A DNA stretch of 44,923 bases from Limnohabitans sp. 2KL-1. Lineage in GTDB: Bacteria > Pseudomonadota > Gammaproteobacteria > Burkholderiales > Burkholderiaceae_C. The stretch is from NCBI RefSeq assembly GCF_003063435.1, contig NZ_NESL01000017.1, positions 1 through 44,923 on the forward strand, written 5' to 3'. The notes beneath the pieces were generated by a model. That model ran no database searches, was not told where the DNA came from, and saw only the letters and a program-made list of their open reading frames with translations. Shown one piece after another: positions 13,168 to 22,390 of this stretch; position 1 is the stretch's first letter; each line of letters opens with the position of its first letter. The position numbers and the translations under genes are program-made.

Positions 13168-13428
13168 ATGACATCACCCCTTTCGAAAGAAATGCCGACC
13201 CGAACCATCAATGTCAGGGTGCCAGCCCATGTTTATGCGCAACTGGAGGGCCTGGCCAAGGCCACCTCCCGAACGAAAAGTTTTGTGACTTTGGAGGCAC
13301 TGACCAGTTACCTCAACGAGCAAAGCTGGCAAATCGGTGATATCGAAGCGGCGATTGCCGAAGCCGACCATGGCGATTTCGCCACATCAGAGCAAGTCAA
13401 AGCCGTGATGGCTAAATACAGTGCGTGA
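13168..13428 (+). CDS. antitoxin, ParD/RelB-like, with N-terminal RHH-type domain
   Basis: 86 residues. Residues 10-50 (TRTINVRVPAHVYAQLEGLA, then KATSRTKSFVTLEALTSYLNE) look like a ribbon-helix-helix DNA-binding unit. The acidic C-terminus (WQIGDIEAAIAEADHGDFATSEQVKAVMAKY) is the toxin-neutralising tail common in RelB/ParD antitoxins. An internal ATG nine codons on (MPTRTINV) is an alternative start. The gene overlaps the toxin gene by 8 bases, so translation is coupled. The antitoxin family is judged from sequence character, not from a profile match. Confidence 0.8.
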   Translation: MTSPLSKEMPTRTINVRVPAHVYAQLEGLAKATSRTKSFVTLEALTSYLNEQSWQIGDIEAAIAEADHGDFATSEQVKAVMAKYSA

Positions 13429-13690
13429 ACTGATTTGGACCCACCGCGCCCTGAAACGGCTTGACGACATCGCTGATTTCATTGCGAGAGACAACCCAGT
13501 TCGCGCCCAGACCTTTGTCACGGAATTGCGCAACAAGCTCGAGGTTTTAAGAACTCAACCTTTGGGCCGATCTGGTCGTGTTTTTGGGACCAAAGAACTG
13601 GTTCTTCACCCCAACTACTTGGCGGTCTACAGGATCAAAGGTGATCAGGTACAGGTTCTGACCATCTTGCACACAGCGCAAAACAAATGA
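13421..13690 (+). CDS. ParE/RelE-family toxin
   Basis: 89 residues from a GTG start. The pattern is the ParE/RelE fold: LIWTHRALKRLDDIADFIARDNPVRAQTF at the N-terminus, a central ELRNKLEVLRTQPLGRSGRV, then the beta-hairpin ELVLHPNYLAVYRIKGDQVQVLTILHTAQNK. The ending LVLHPNYLAVYRI with ILHTAQ is the classic C-terminus of the family. ParE members poison gyrase and RelE members cut mRNA on the ribosome; which applies cannot be told from sequence alone. It overlaps and follows its antitoxin. Confidence 0.85.
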   Translation: MRELIWTHRALKRLDDIADFIARDNPVRAQTFVTELRNKLEVLRTQPLGRSGRVFGTKELVLHPNYLAVYRIKGDQVQVLTILHTAQNK

Positions 13691-13750
13691 GATCGCGCAA
13701 GTCCCAGTGAGCCCAGGGTCAAAGCCAGGTGCTTGCAGACCTTGACTTGA

Positions 13751-13783
13751 TCAAAAAAGCCGTGCAACTGATGCAGCACGGCT
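13751..13783 (-). terminator. Rho-independent terminator of the phyH-COG4091 operon
   Basis: On the minus strand the stem AGCCGTGC (13783-13776) pairs with GCACGGCT (13765-13758) across a 10-base loop and runs into six T residues (13758-13753). It lies 26 bases past the stop of the COG4091 gene, in the right orientation. The convergent toxin gene ends at 13690. Confidence 0.8.
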
Positions 13784-13809
13784 ATCTGGGATTCCGACAG
13801 ATTGAGAGT

Positions 13810-15153
13810 TCAACCCATCACCGAAGTCGCCTCCATCTCGCGCCGGATTTTGTAGGCGTGGGTGCTGGTGTCCATGGCCACGTCGTCCCAAGTCAGGCTT
13901 TGGCCTTTGGCCACGGGGCGCACCACTTTGACACCATGGGCCAGGCCCAGCGGCACGCCGCCCATGCGCTTGGAGGTGGCGGCGGGCAGCAGCTTGCCCC
14001 AGACGGTGTAGCCGCCCTCGCCGTCCAGCATGTCGCCGGGTTTCAGGTCGCGTTTGGCGGTGGCCACCACGTCGGCGTTCCAGCCGATGGCCACGCCGGT
14101 GGGCTCGTTGCGCAGGGCGACACTGGCCACGCTCACACCCACTTCAAGACCGATCAGGTGCCAGCGTTTGTAGAGCGTGAAGTAGCGGCCCGAGGGGTCG
14201 GTGTGGGCGTTGTACTCTTCAAAGCAGTTCTTGATGTAGTCGGTTTCGGCTTCCACCGTGACCCACACGCCCATGCGGATGTCGTAGGGGATTTTTCGGC
14301 CGTCTTTTTCCAGGCTGGAAATCACCTCCACCATGCCTTTGCGTTCCAGCATGCCGCCCTCCGAAATCGGCCGGGTCACAAAAGGGATGTCTTCCACGCT
14401 GGCCGGCGGGTACAGCAAGCCGTTGCTGGGCACGCCCAAACCGGTGGCATTCGACACTGCGGTGCTCTCGATCGAAGGCTTGGAGCCGTCCAGAAAGCTG
14501 TTGAACATTTTGGGGTTCAGGCCCCCGCGATCGGCCTGCTCGGGCGTGAGGCCGTAATAGCCCCACACCGTTTCGGGCGTGGATTCGCTGAAGTGCGGCA
14601 ACCATTTGTGGCCCCGGCCCGCCGCCACGACCGGAAAGCCGCAGGTGCGTGCCCAGTCCACCAGATCGCAAATGAGCGCAGGCTGGTCACCAAAGGCCAG
14701 CGAATACACCACGCCCGCCGTCTGCGCGCGGGTGGCGAGCAAGGGGCCGCAGAAAGCATCGGCCTCCACCGTCACGTTGACCACATGCTTGCGGTTCGCA
14801 AAGGCTTCCAGAATGTGGTCCACCGCGTGCAGGGGTGAGCCGGTGCATTCCACGATCACGTCCACCGCCGGGTGTCGCACAAGACTTTGCCAGTCGTCGC
14901 CCACATGGGTGGTGCCGTTTTTGACGGCAGCGTCCAAGCTGCTGGCCGTCAGGCGCTCAGCATCCCAGCCCACGCGGGCCAGGTTGGTGCGGGCGTTGTC
15001 GGGCGACAAGTCGGCAATGCCCACCAGGTGCACGCCGGGGGTGCGCGGAATTTGCGCCAGATACATGGAGCCGAATTTGCCCGCGCCAATCAGGCCAATG
15101 CGGATCGGGCGGTTTTCTGCAGCACGTTGCAGGAGTTTGGCGTGCAGGTTCAT
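13810..15153 (-). CDS. COG4091-type NAD(P)-dependent oxidoreductase with C-terminal SAF domain
   Basis: 447 residues from the ATG at 15153. This start overlaps the stop of the upstream dioxygenase gene as ATGA, so the two are translationally coupled; the longer open frame upstream is only read-in. A Rossmann motif is near the N-terminus (RIGLIGAGKFGSMYLAQ), with a homoserine-dehydrogenase-like core (DVIVECTGSPLHAVDHILEA, VTVEADAFCGPLL). The C-terminal part (RDLKPGDMLDGEGGYTVWGKLLPA, then VKVVRPVAKGQSLTWDDV) is an SAF domain. COG4091 proteins are predicted dehydrogenases whose substrates are mostly unknown. Together with the Fe(II)/2-oxoglutarate oxygenase upstream it suggests a small hydroxylate-then-oxidise pathway; the substrate is not identifiable. 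Confidence 0.82.
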   Translation of the reverse strand: MNLHAKLLQRAAENRPIRIGLIGAGKFGSMYLAQIPRTPGVHLVGIADLSPDNARTNLARVGWDAERLTASSLDAAVKNGTTHVGDDWQSLVRHPAVDVIVECTGSPLHAVDHILEAFANRKHVVNVTVEADAFCGPLLATRAQTAGVVYSLAFGDQPALICDLVDWARTCGFPVVAAGRGHKWLPHFSESTPETVWGYYGLTPEQADRGGLNPKMFNSFLDGSKPSIESTAVSNATGLGVPSNGLLYPPASVEDIPFVTRPISEGGMLERKGMVEVISSLEKDGRKIPYDIRMGVWVTVEAETDYIKNCFEEYNAHTDPSGRYFTLYKRWHLIGLEVGVSVASVALRNEPTGVAIGWNADVVATAKRDLKPGDMLDGEGGYTVWGKLLPAATSKRMGGVPLGLAHGVKVVRPVAKGQSLTWDDVAMDTSTHAYKIRREMEATSVMG

Positions 15154-16022
15154 GCGGTTTCTTTCAGTTCTTCGAGGGAGGTTTGCAAGGCGCTGTCGGG
15201 CATGCCGTTTTTCCAGGGCAGGTCGACCGGGTAGTCTTTCAGCAGGCAATCGTCGGGCAGGCAGCGGATGGGCGTGAAGTCGCGGTGCGCGATGTATTCG
15301 GGACGCTTGTGGCGGCGGATGTGGTTGGACACGGCGCACAGGCTCAGGTAGACGCTGACCCGGTTCCAGGGCGAGAGGTTGCTGGTGGAGGCGTGCACCA
15401 GGCAGCTGTGAAACAGGATCATGGAGCCCGCCGGGCCGGTGGGGCTGACGATGCCGCCGTCCTTGTCACCGGCACGCTGGACCAGCTGGCGGATCAGGTC
15501 GTTGTCGACCGTCCACAGCGGGTAGCTGGTGGTGGAGAGGTCGTGTTTGGCCTCGACCACGCCTTTTTTGTGGCTGCCGGGGATGAACATCAGCGGGCCA
15601 TTGAAGGGGTTCACGTCGTCCAGAAAAATGGCCACGTTCATGGCCCGCTCGGTGGGCATCAGGTCGTCGTTGAGCCAGGTGCCGTAGTCCTGGTGCCACT
15701 GCCACACATCCCCCTCAAACGCCATCTTGCCGTTGATCTTGAACTGGTGCATGTAAAGCGCTTCGCCAAACAGGTCTTCCACCGGTTCGATCATGCGGGG
15801 GTGGCGTGCCAGCTTGGCAAAAGGCTCGCTGTACATGTGGGCCGCAAAGTTGGTGCGCACGGCCTCGCTGCCTTTTTCGCGCACGTTGTAGGCTTCGCGG
15901 CGGCTGTACAGCTCGGGCACCGCATCGGTCAGGTTTTGGGTTTCTTCCGGCGTGAACAGGCCGGGGAAAAACAAATAACCATCGCTGTCGAATTGCGCCA
16001 ATTGCTCGGGGGTCAGTCTCAT
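15150..16022 (-). CDS. phytanoyl-CoA dioxygenase (PhyH) family Fe(II)/2-oxoglutarate oxygenase
   Basis: 290 residues. The HxD iron motif is in WQWHQDYGTW, and the distal histidine is probably in FHSCLVHASTSN, followed by an arginine in SPWNRVSVYLSL suited to bind 2-oxoglutarate. The segment HQDYGTW..DDLMPTERAMNVAIFLDD..NGPLMFIPGSHK resembles the bacterial PhyH group to which ectoine hydroxylase also belongs, but no ectoine genes are near. The ATG at 16022 (MRLTPEQLAQFDSDGYLFF) fits the family start. Its ATG overlaps the ancestral stop of the broken GntR gene and its own stop overlaps the next ATG, giving a tightly coupled three-gene operon. Confidence 0.82.
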   Translation of the reverse strand: MRLTPEQLAQFDSDGYLFFPGLFTPEETQNLTDAVPELYSRREAYNVREKGSEAVRTNFAAHMYSEPFAKLARHPRMIEPVEDLFGEALYMHQFKINGKMAFEGDVWQWHQDYGTWLNDDLMPTERAMNVAIFLDDVNPFNGPLMFIPGSHKKGVVEAKHDLSTTSYPLWTVDNDLIRQLVQRAGDKDGGIVSPTGPAGSMILFHSCLVHASTSNLSPWNRVSVYLSLCAVSNHIRRHKRPEYIAHRDFTPIRCLPDDCLLKDYPVDLPWKNGMPDSALQTSLEELKETA

Positions 16023-16708
16023 GCTTGTGCTCCTGGTGGGGGAATGAGGGAAAGTTGCTCGGACAATCGGGCCGTCAGTTGCACGCTCGCTTCGTGGGCG
16101 TGTTCTTGCACCCGGCGCACGGCCAGATCGACATCGGATGCGGCAATGGCCTGCGCAATGGCTTCGTGTTCGTCCCACACCGTCTGGCGTTGCTAAGACG
16201 ATTGCAGCACCGCGCCCATGACGCGTTTGAGGTGGTGCCAGTGCAAGTCCACGCTCTGGGCTATCAGGGGGTTGCCCGAGGCATCGTAGATGGCACGGTG
16301 AAAAGCCAGGTCGGCCTGGATCATGGCCTGCACATCACGCCCGCTTTCGGCCAGACGCCCTTGGCGCATGACCTGCGGCGACAGACGGGCACCGCGTTCG
16401 GCCGCCAGACGCGCCGCCAAGGCGTCCAGACTGCTGCGCACTTGGTAGACCCGGGCGATCCAGGCCACATCGAGTTGGGTGACCTGCACACCCCGGCCGG
16501 GTGCGTCTTCGACAAAACCGTCTTTTTTGAGCAAGCGCAGGGCCTGCAAAACCGGCTGGCGCGACACGGCCAGGCGCTGGGCCAGGTCTTCCTGCGTCAA
16601 TCGCTCACCCGGCGGCAATGTGCCTTCGCTGATCGCGTCCAGCAAACGCGCGTAAACCTGTTCAACCAGGTCAGGACTTGCAGAAAGTTGAATGAGGGAA
16701 GGCTTCAT
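16019..16708 (-). pseudogene. GntR/FadR-type (FCD) regulator interrupted by an in-frame TAG
   Basis: The reading frame runs from ATG 16708 (MKPSLIQLSASPDLVEQVYARLL) through a winged helix (LTQEDLAQRLAVSRQPVLQALRLLKKDGFVE) into the FCD effector domain. It meets TAG at 16195-16193 after 171 residues. The same frame then continues for 57 codons with proper family sequence (QRQTVWDEHEAIAQAIAASD, DLAVRRVQEHAHEA) and ends in a TGA that overlaps the ATG of the dioxygenase gene. An intact gene would give 229 residues, the normal length. The lost tail holds the last FCD helices including the His of DEHEAI, which usually helps bind metal. It is either a recent nonsense mutation, a sequencing error or an amber-suppressed gene. 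Confidence 0.85.
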
Positions 16709-16710
16709 GT

Positions 16711-16720
16711 CTGTATACAG
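16711..16720. promoter_or_regulatory. CTGTATACAG palindrome, likely GntR/FCD operator
   Basis: A perfect 10-bp palindrome ends 2 bases before the gntR ATG on the minus strand, with a half-similar GTATTCTGTATAC context next to it. FCD-type GntR regulators often bind sites with a GTATAC or TGTATACA core, so this is probably the autoregulatory operator of the phyH operon. Divergent map starts 166 bases away. Confidence 0.55.
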
Positions 16721-16868
16721 AATACAAAATCCATGGAAAAACGCCCACCCGTGTTTACCCCATGGTCTCGCGTTCGGGACCCAGACCCCAACCGGGCAAA
16801 GACGGCTCTGTACGCGCCAAATTCACGCAAGGCTGTTGCCTGCAGAGACAGCGCAAGTGGCGACTCAA

Positions 16869-16877
16869 TGGGATAAT
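16869..16877 (+). promoter_or_regulatory. extended -10 element of map, likely leaderless transcript
   Basis: TGGGATAAT followed by 8 bases and the ATG at 16886. This is identical in sequence and spacing to the element before rlhA (19-27). No -35 match was found at the usual distance, as often with extended -10 promoters. Transcription is predicted to begin at or within a base or two of the start codon. Confidence 0.5.
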
Positions 16878-16885
16878 CGCGCCCC

Positions 16886-17701
16886 ATGACCATCACCATC
16901 AAAAACGCCGACGACATCGCCGGCATGCGCCTGGCCTGCCGCCTGGCCGCCGAAGTTCTGGATTACATTGCGCCCTTCGTCAAGCCCGGCGTCACCACCA
17001 ACGAGATTGACAAGCTCTGCCACGACTACATGGTCGATGTGCAACAGTGCATTCCCGCTCCGCTGAACTACGCGCCGGGCGGCTACAAACCCTACCCCAA
17101 GTCGATCTGCACATCGATCAACCACCAGGTCTGCCACGGCATTCCCAATGACAAGCCGCTGAAAAAAGGCGATTCGCTGAACATCGACATCACCACCATC
17201 AAGGATGGCTGGCACGGCGACACCAGCCGCATGTTCCATGTGGGCGAGGCCTCGATCGCGGCCAAGCGCCTGGCCAGCCTGACCCACGACGCCATGTGGA
17301 AAGGCATTGAACAGGTCAAGCCCGGTGCCCATTTGGGTGACATCGGTCACGCCATCCAGAAGTTTGCCGAAGGCCACGGCTTTTCGGTGGTGCGCGAGTT
17401 TTGCGGCCACGGCATCGGCCGGGGCTTCCACGAAGAACCCCAGGTCTTGCATTACGGCAAGCCCGGCACCTTGGTGGAACTGGTGCCCGGCATGATCTTC
17501 ACCATCGAGCCCATGATCAACGCCGGTAAACGGGACATCAAGGAGCTGGGCGATGGCTGGACCATCGTGACCAAGGACCACTCCCTGTCGGCGCAGTGGG
17601 AACACACGGTGCTGGTCACGGAAACCGGCTACGAAGTGCTCACGATTTCGGCAGGCATGCCGCCTGTGCCCGCCTTCATCCAAGAAAAAATCATGGCCTG
17701 A
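16886..17701 (+). CDS. map: type I methionine aminopeptidase
   Basis: 271 residues. It removes the initiator methionine from nascent proteins. The five metal ligands of the E. coli enzyme are present at Asp101 ([16 protein letters not shown]), Asp112, His175 ([13 protein letters not shown]), Glu208 (FTIEPM) and Glu239 (QWEHTVLV). His84 (CHGIP) matches the catalytic histidine. The gene is followed after one base by glnD (TGA C ATG), so the two form an operon. Start and length are normal. Confidence 0.96.
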   Translation: MTITIKNADDIAGMRLACRLAAEVLDYIAPFVKPGVTTNEIDKLCHDYMVDVQQCIPAPLNYAPGGYKPYPKSICTSINHQVCHGIPNDKPLKKGDSLNIDITTIKDGWHGDTSRMFHVGEASIAAKRLASLTHDAMWKGIEQVKPGAHLGDIGHAIQKFAEGHGFSVVREFCGHGIGRGFHEEPQVLHYGKPGTLVELVPGMIFTIEPMINAGKRDIKELGDGWTIVTKDHSLSAQWEHTVLVTETGYEVLTISAGMPPVPAFIQEKIMA

Positions 17702-17702
17702 C

Positions 17703-20342
17703 ATGAACATACCGGCTCTGCAAACCGATCTGGCTGCGCTGCGCGAGACTTACAAAAGCGACAAAGCCGCCGTTTTGCAGACGCTGGCCAGCAGCGGGGC
17801 CGCGGTTCGGAGCCTCAAACAAACCCTCAGGCAGCTGTCCATTCTGGCCGATGGCTTGCTGATCCAGCTGTGGCAAAAGGCCGGCTTTGCGCCCGAACTG
17901 AGCTTGGTGGCGGTCGGTGGTTTTGGCCGTGCCGAACTGTTCCCCTGCTCCGATGTGGATGTGCTGGTGTTGTTGCCCGAGGGCCAGTCGCCAGAGAACA
18001 CGCCGCAGCTGCAAAGCCAACTGGAAAGCTTCATTGGCAGCTGCTGGGACACGGGCCTGGAGATCGGCGCCAGCGTGCGCACGCTTGAGGAATGCCTGGC
18101 CGAATCGGCCAAGGACATCACGGTGCAGACCTCCTTGCTCGAATCCCGCCGTGTGACGGGCAATACCCGTTTGTTTGCCGAGTTTCAAAAGCAATACCAG
18201 GCGGCCATGGACCCGCAAGCCTTTTTGGTGGCCAAAACCCTGGAAATGCGCCAGCGCCACACCAAGTTTGAAGACACCCCCTACGCGCTGGAGCCCAACT
18301 GCAAGGAGTCGCCGGGTGGCTTGCGTGATTTGCAGGTCATCTTGTGGGTGGCCCGAGCGGCGGGCCTGGGCCAAAGCTGGGATGAGTTGGCGCGCAAAGG
18401 CTTGGCCACGCCACTGGAGGCACGCCAGATCAAACGCAACGAAGCCTTGCTGGGCCTGATCCGCGCCCGGCTGCACTTGCAGGCCAAACGGCGCGAAGAC
18501 CGGCTGGTGTTTGACCTGCAAACCAATGTGGCCGAGTCGTTTGGCTTCAGCTCTGACGTGACGCCCGAGGGCCGCCTGGCTTTGCGTGCCAGCGAGAAGC
18601 TGATGCGCCAATACTATTGGGCCGCCAAGGCGGTGACCCAGCTCAACCAGATTTTGCTGCTCAACATCGAAGACCGCTTGCAGGCCGAGCGGGGCGAAAC
18701 GGTCCCAGATTTCCGGCCTTTGAACGAGCGCTTTTTTGAAAAAGCGGGCCTGATCGAAGTGGCCAGCGACGACCTGTACCAAAAGCACCCGCACGCGATC
18801 CTGGAGACCTTTTTGCTGTACCAGGCCACGCCGGGGGTCAAAGGCTTGTCGGCCCGCACGCTCAGGGCGCTGTACAACGTGCGGGCCATCATGAACGGAC
18901 GGTTTCGCACCGATCCCGTCAACCGCATGACCTTCATGCAGATCCTGCAGCAACCCCAGGGCATCACGCACGCCATGCGCTTGATGAACGAGACCTCGGT
19001 GCTGGGGCGCTATTTGTGGGTGTTTCGCCGCATCGTGGGCCAGATGCAGCACGACCTGTTCCATGCCTACACGGTGGACCAGCACATCCTGATGGTGCTG
19101 CGCAATGTGCGGCGCTTTTTCATGCCCGAGCACACGCACGAATACCCGTTTTGCTCGCAGCTGGCGGCGGGCTGGGACAAGCCCTGGATTTTGTACACGG
19201 CGGCGCTCTTTCACGACATCGCCAAAGGCCGTGGCGGCGACCATTCCCAACTCGGCTGCGCAGAGGTGCGCCGTTTTTGCCGCCAACACCAGATCGACAA
19301 GGCAGATGCGCAGCTGATCGAATTTTTGGTCAGCGAACACCTGACCATGAGCCGTGTGGCCCAAAAGGAAGACCTGGGCGACCCCGAGGTGATTGGACGT
19401 TTTGCCCAGCGCGTGGGCAACGAACGGCACCTCACAGCGCTGTATCTGCTGACGGTGGCCGACATCCGGGGTACCAGCCCCAAAGTGTGGAACGCCTGGA
19501 AAGGCAAGCTGCTGGAAGATTTGTACAAAGCCACCCTGCGGGTGTTGGGCGGCCGTGCACCGGATGCCAACGCCGAGGTGGAAGCGCGCAAGCGTGAAGC
19601 CCTGATCGAGTTGGCCCGTCAGGCCCAACCCCACGAAGGCCACAAAGCCTTGTGGGACACGCTGGATGTGGGCTATTTCATGCGCCACGATGCTTCGGAC
19701 ATCGCCTGGCATGCGCGGCAACTGTCACGGCATGTGGCTCTGCCCGGCGAAGGCACGCCCCGCCCTATCGTGCGGGCCCGCATCTCGCCCTTGGGTGAAG
19801 GCTTGCAGGTGCTGGTCTTCACGCCCGATCAGCCCGACTTGTTTGCCCGCATCTGCGGCCACTTCGACCAGTCTGGCTTCAGCATTCTGGACGCACGCAT
19901 CCACACCACCCGAACTGGCTGGGCGCTGGACACCTTCCAGATCGTCACATCGATGCTGCCCGAGCACTACCGCGAACTGATGACCATGGTGGAGTCGGGC
20001 CTGACCCAAACCCTGGAAAAACAAGGCCCCCTGCCCGCGCCAACGCGCGGCCGGGTGTCGCGGCGGGTCAAAAGCTTTCCCGTGACACCGCGTGTCACGC
20101 TGAACCCCGACGACAAGGCCCAGAAATGGCTGCTGAGCATCTCGGCCAGCGACCGCATCGGCCTGCTCTACAGCATCGCCACCGTGCTGGCGCGCCACGG
20201 CATCCATTTGCAACTGGCCAAAATCAGCACCTTGGGCGAACGGGTGGAAGACACCTTCTTGATCAGCGGCGCGGCCTTGCAGCACAACAAGGCGCAAATC
20301 GAGATCGAAACCGAGCTGCTGCAGGTTTTGCAACCGGTCTGA
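17703..20342 (+). CDS. glnD: bifunctional PII uridylyltransferase/uridylyl-removing enzyme
   Basis: 879 residues. GlnD senses glutamine and adds or removes UMP on PII proteins, controlling nitrogen assimilation. The nucleotidyltransferase motif is [20 protein letters not shown] (about residues 72-91). The HD domain for UMP removal contains [20 protein letters not shown] (about residue 500). Two ACT domains follow, one from about residue 700 ([20 protein letters not shown]) and one from about 805 ([21 protein letters not shown]). It is coupled to map by a 1-base gap. The gene ends 33 bases before the convergent GntR/UTRA gene. Confidence 0.96.
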   Translation: MNIPALQTDLAALRETYKSDKAAVLQTLASSGAAVRSLKQTLRQLSILADGLLIQLWQKAGFAPELSLVAVGGFGRAELFPCSDVDVLVLLPEGQSPENTPQLQSQLESFIGSCWDTGLEIGASVRTLEECLAESAKDITVQTSLLESRRVTGNTRLFAEFQKQYQAAMDPQAFLVAKTLEMRQRHTKFEDTPYALEPNCKESPGGLRDLQVILWVARAAGLGQSWDELARKGLATPLEARQIKRNEALLGLIRARLHLQAKRREDRLVFDLQTNVAESFGFSSDVTPEGRLALRASEKLMRQYYWAAKAVTQLNQILLLNIEDRLQAERGETVPDFRPLNERFFEKAGLIEVASDDLYQKHPHAILETFLLYQATPGVKGLSARTLRALYNVRAIMNGRFRTDPVNRMTFMQILQQPQGITHAMRLMNETSVLGRYLWVFRRIVGQMQHDLFHAYTVDQHILMVLRNVRRFFMPEHTHEYPFCSQLAAGWDKPWILYTAALFHDIAKGRGGDHSQLGCAEVRRFCRQHQIDKADAQLIEFLVSEHLTMSRVAQKEDLGDPEVIGRFAQRVGNERHLTALYLLTVADIRGTSPKVWNAWKGKLLEDLYKATLRVLGGRAPDANAEVEARKREALIELARQAQPHEGHKALWDTLDVGYFMRHDASDIAWHARQLSRHVALPGEGTPRPIVRARISPLGEGLQVLVFTPDQPDLFARICGHFDQSGFSILDARIHTTRTGWALDTFQIVTSMLPEHYRELMTMVESGLTQTLEKQGPLPAPTRGRVSRRVKSFPVTPRVTLNPDDKAQKWLLSISASDRIGLLYSIATVLARHGIHLQLAKISTLGERVEDTFLISGAALQHNKAQIEIETELLQVLQPV

Positions 20343-20359
20343 ACACCGGATGCAGTATC

Positions 20360-20383
20360 TGACTCACTGACTGACTCACTGGC
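20360..20383. repeat. 12-bp tandem repeat at the glnD/gntR junction
   Basis: TGACTCACTGAC (20360-20371) is directly followed by TGACTCACTGGC (20372-20383). The repeat spans the stop codon of the convergent GntR gene. There is no terminator-like hairpin here. It is probably a product of replication slippage. Confidence 0.6.
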
Positions 20384-21134
20384 TCAGGCGCGAGGTGTAG
20401 CGGCAGACCTGCGGGTCAAACCAGGTTTTGGAAAACTCGGCCAGTTCTTTGGTGGCCGTCCAGGACAGGCGCTCGATGTAACCCGCGCAAGCGCCGGGCA
20501 CCAGCGCGCAAGGCGGCGCTGCCCAGTCCGGTGCCGGTGCCGCGCTGATCTGGTCTTCCACCCGGGCGATCCAGACCTGCAGCCGCTGCTGGTAAAACAA
20601 ATACATGGAGTCGCCCAGGGCCTGCGCCGTCAAGTCCGGGCAGCCATCGGCCGCAAACCAGATTTCCTCCAGCGCCACCGGCACTTGGTTGAGGCTGCGC
20701 AAACGCCGCACACGCCAACAATCGCCGGCACCCGCAGCGCTGGCCTGCGCTTGCCCGGCCACGGCTTGTCTGGCCACCGCTTGCCTGTCCATCTGCGCGG
20801 GCCGGGGCTGGCGCACCACCTCCAGAATCTGCGCCGTCGGCAGGCCCGGGCCGTCACGCAGCTCCAGCCGGAACAGCTCGTAAATCTGTTGTGTGCCCTG
20901 CACCTGACGCACATAGGTGCCCGAGCCCTGGATGCGTTCGAGCACGCCCTGCGCTTCGAGCAAGGCCAGCGACTTGCGCAAGGTGCCCACCGCCACCTTC
21001 AGGGTGTCGGCCAGTGCGGCTTCGGTGGGCAGGCGTTCACCGCCGTGCCAGTAACCGGCTTTGATCTGGCGGGCCAGCAACTCGGCAATTTGCAGGTAAA
21101 CAGGCAGGGGCTGGGCGTTGTGGACAGCGTTCAT
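20376..21134 (-). CDS. GntR-family regulator (HutC/UTRA type), divergent from the sulfonate monooxygenase operon
   Basis: 252 residues. The N-terminal winged helix (PVYLQIAELLARQIKAGYWHGGERLPTE, ALADTLKVAVGTLRKSLALLEAQGVLERIQGSGTYV) is followed by a UTRA ligand domain (residues about 90-245) that usually senses a small sugar or acid. Within the ligand domain, residues about 115-135 (RQAVARQAVAGQAQASAAG) are low-complexity and come from a short tandem duplication in the DNA. By position it should control the monooxygenase operon starting 102 bases away on the other strand. In Agrobacterium sulfo-SMO clusters a regulator gene holds a comparable place. The effector is not known. Confidence 0.82.
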   Translation of the reverse strand: MNAVHNAQPLPVYLQIAELLARQIKAGYWHGGERLPTEAALADTLKVAVGTLRKSLALLEAQGVLERIQGSGTYVRQVQGTQQIYELFRLELRDGPGLPTAQILEVVRQPRPAQMDRQAVARQAVAGQAQASAAGAGDCWRVRRLRSLNQVPVALEEIWFAADGCPDLTAQALGDSMYLFYQQRLQVWIARVEDQISAAPAPDWAAPPCALVPGACAGYIERLSWTATKELAEFSKTWFDPQVCRYTSRLSQ

Positions 21135-21195
21135 GGCCCGCAGTATGACAAATCAGCCCCGGCCTCCGTACTAACCCTCATCCTGACGCCCCTTA

Positions 21196-21216
21196 ATTCA
21201 TATACTATTCATTCAC
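21196..21216 (+). promoter_or_regulatory. candidate regulator site and promoter in the divergent spacer
   Basis: ATTCAT occurs at 21196 and 21207, one helical turn apart, with ATTCAC at 21211. TATACT at 21201-21206 is a plausible -10 for the monooxygenase operon, but no convincing -35 is seen. A GAGGTG Shine-Dalgarno lies before the ATG at 21236. This is a weak prediction. Confidence 0.3.
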
Positions 21217-21235
21217 TTTTACAACGAGGTGTGGC

Positions 21236-22390
21236 ATGAGCATCGTTCCCGTCAAAGGACAAGACATTCAGGGCGCTGAAGTGGCGTGGTTTGCGCCCCT
21301 GTGTTCCGACGATTTCCGTTACCTGGGCGTGCCCGACGGCAGCCTGCGCAGCAGCTGGGCCAACACCAGCCGCATCGTGGAGCGGGCCGATCAGCTCGGT
21401 TTTCGCAACATCCTGTGCCCCTCGTCCTACCAAGTCGGCCAGGACACCCTGACCTTTGCCGCTGCCGTGGCCCACAAGACCCAACGCATGAACTTGCTGG
21501 CTGCCATCCGCTGTGGCGAGGTGCACCCAGCCATGCTGGCACGCACCGTGGCCACGCTGGACCACATCCTGGAAGGCCGGCTCACGCTCAACGTGATTTC
21601 GTCAGACTTCCCCGGGCAGCAAGAAGACAGCGCCTACCGCTACCGCCGCTCTTGGGAGGTGGTGGAGATCCTCAAACAAGCCTGGACACAGGACGAGATC
21701 AACTACGACGGTCAGATTTACCAACTCAAGGGTCTGTCCACCGACCCGGTGCGGCCTTATCAAAATGGCGGCCCCCTGCTCTACTTTGGCGGCTACAGCC
21801 CCGATGCACTGGCCCTGTGCGGCGCGCACTGCGACACCTATTTGATGTGGCCCGAACCCAAAGACATGCTGGCGCAGCGCATGCGCGATGTGCATGCCCA
21901 GGCTGAAAAATACGGTCGACTGCTCGATTACGGCCTGAGGGTGCACATGATCGTGCGCGACACCGAAGCCGAAGCGCGTGAATACGCGGCCGAGCTGGTC
22001 TCGCAACTCGACGATGAAAAAGGCCGTGAAATCCGCCAGCGCGCCCTGGATGCCAAGAGCCTGGGGGTGTCGCTGCAAAGCGCCAACCGCGACCGCGCCG
22101 ACGACGAAGGTTATGTCGAGCCCCATTTGTGGACCGGTGTGGGCCGCGCCCGCAGCGGCTGCGGGGCCGCGCTGGTGGGCAGCGTCGATCAGGTGCTGTC
22201 AGAAATTGAGGCTTATCAGAAGATGGGCATCCGGGCCTTCATTTTTTCCGGTTACCCTCACCTGCAGGAATGCGAGATCTTCGGCACCAAAGTGCTGCCG
22301 CAGCTCAAAACCGTGTCCCTCGCGCAAGAATATGGCCGCGTTCCGGCCCAAACACCGCCCACACCGCTGGGCACAGGAGTACGCAAATGA
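21236..22390 (+). CDS. FMNH2-dependent sulfonate monooxygenase, SsuD/SmoC-like (LLM class)
   Basis: 384 residues, the size of alkanesulfonate monooxygenase SsuD. Such enzymes use FMNH2 and O2 to cleave a C-S bond, giving sulfite and an aldehyde. Sulfonate-site residues of SsuD are matched: Arg235 and His237 (YGLRVHMIVRD), Tyr340 and His342 (FIFSGYPHLQE), and the segment VEPHLWTGVGRARSGCGAALVG. The active-site Cys54 of SsuD is not conserved (segment CPSSYQVGQD), so the substrate may differ from simple alkanesulfonates. The next two genes encode an aldo/keto reductase and a flavin reductase, as in the sulfoquinovose SmoC/SmoB/SmoA set. No ssuABC genes are present. Its stop overlaps the next ATG by 4 bases. 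Sulfonate monooxygenase is well supported; sulfoquinovose as substrate is inference. Confidence 0.82.
   Translation: MSIVPVKGQDIQGAEVAWFAPLCSDDFRYLGVPDGSLRSSWANTSRIVERADQLGFRNILCPSSYQVGQDTLTFAAAVAHKTQRMNLLAAIRCGEVHPAMLARTVATLDHILEGRLTLNVISSDFPGQQEDSAYRYRRSWEVVEILKQAWTQDEINYDGQIYQLKGLSTDPVRPYQNGGPLLYFGGYSPDALALCGAHCDTYLMWPEPKDMLAQRMRDVHAQAEKYGRLLDYGLRVHMIVRDTEAEAREYAAELVSQLDDEKGREIRQRALDAKSLGVSLQSANRDRADDEGYVEPHLWTGVGRARSGCGAALVGSVDQVLSEIEAYQKMGIRAFIFSGYPHLQECEIFGTKVLPQLKTVSLAQEYGRVPAQTPPTPLGTGVRK

Noticed and set aside
15153..15339. Longer N-terminus for the COG4091 gene
   Set aside because: The extension overlaps the dioxygenase coding region in another frame and is Arg/Pro-rich; the ATGA overlap at 15153 marks the real start.
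17691..19721. 676-codon open frame on the minus strand opposite glnD
   Set aside because: Composition and lack of motifs show it to be an antisense shadow of glnD, whose motifs are complete.
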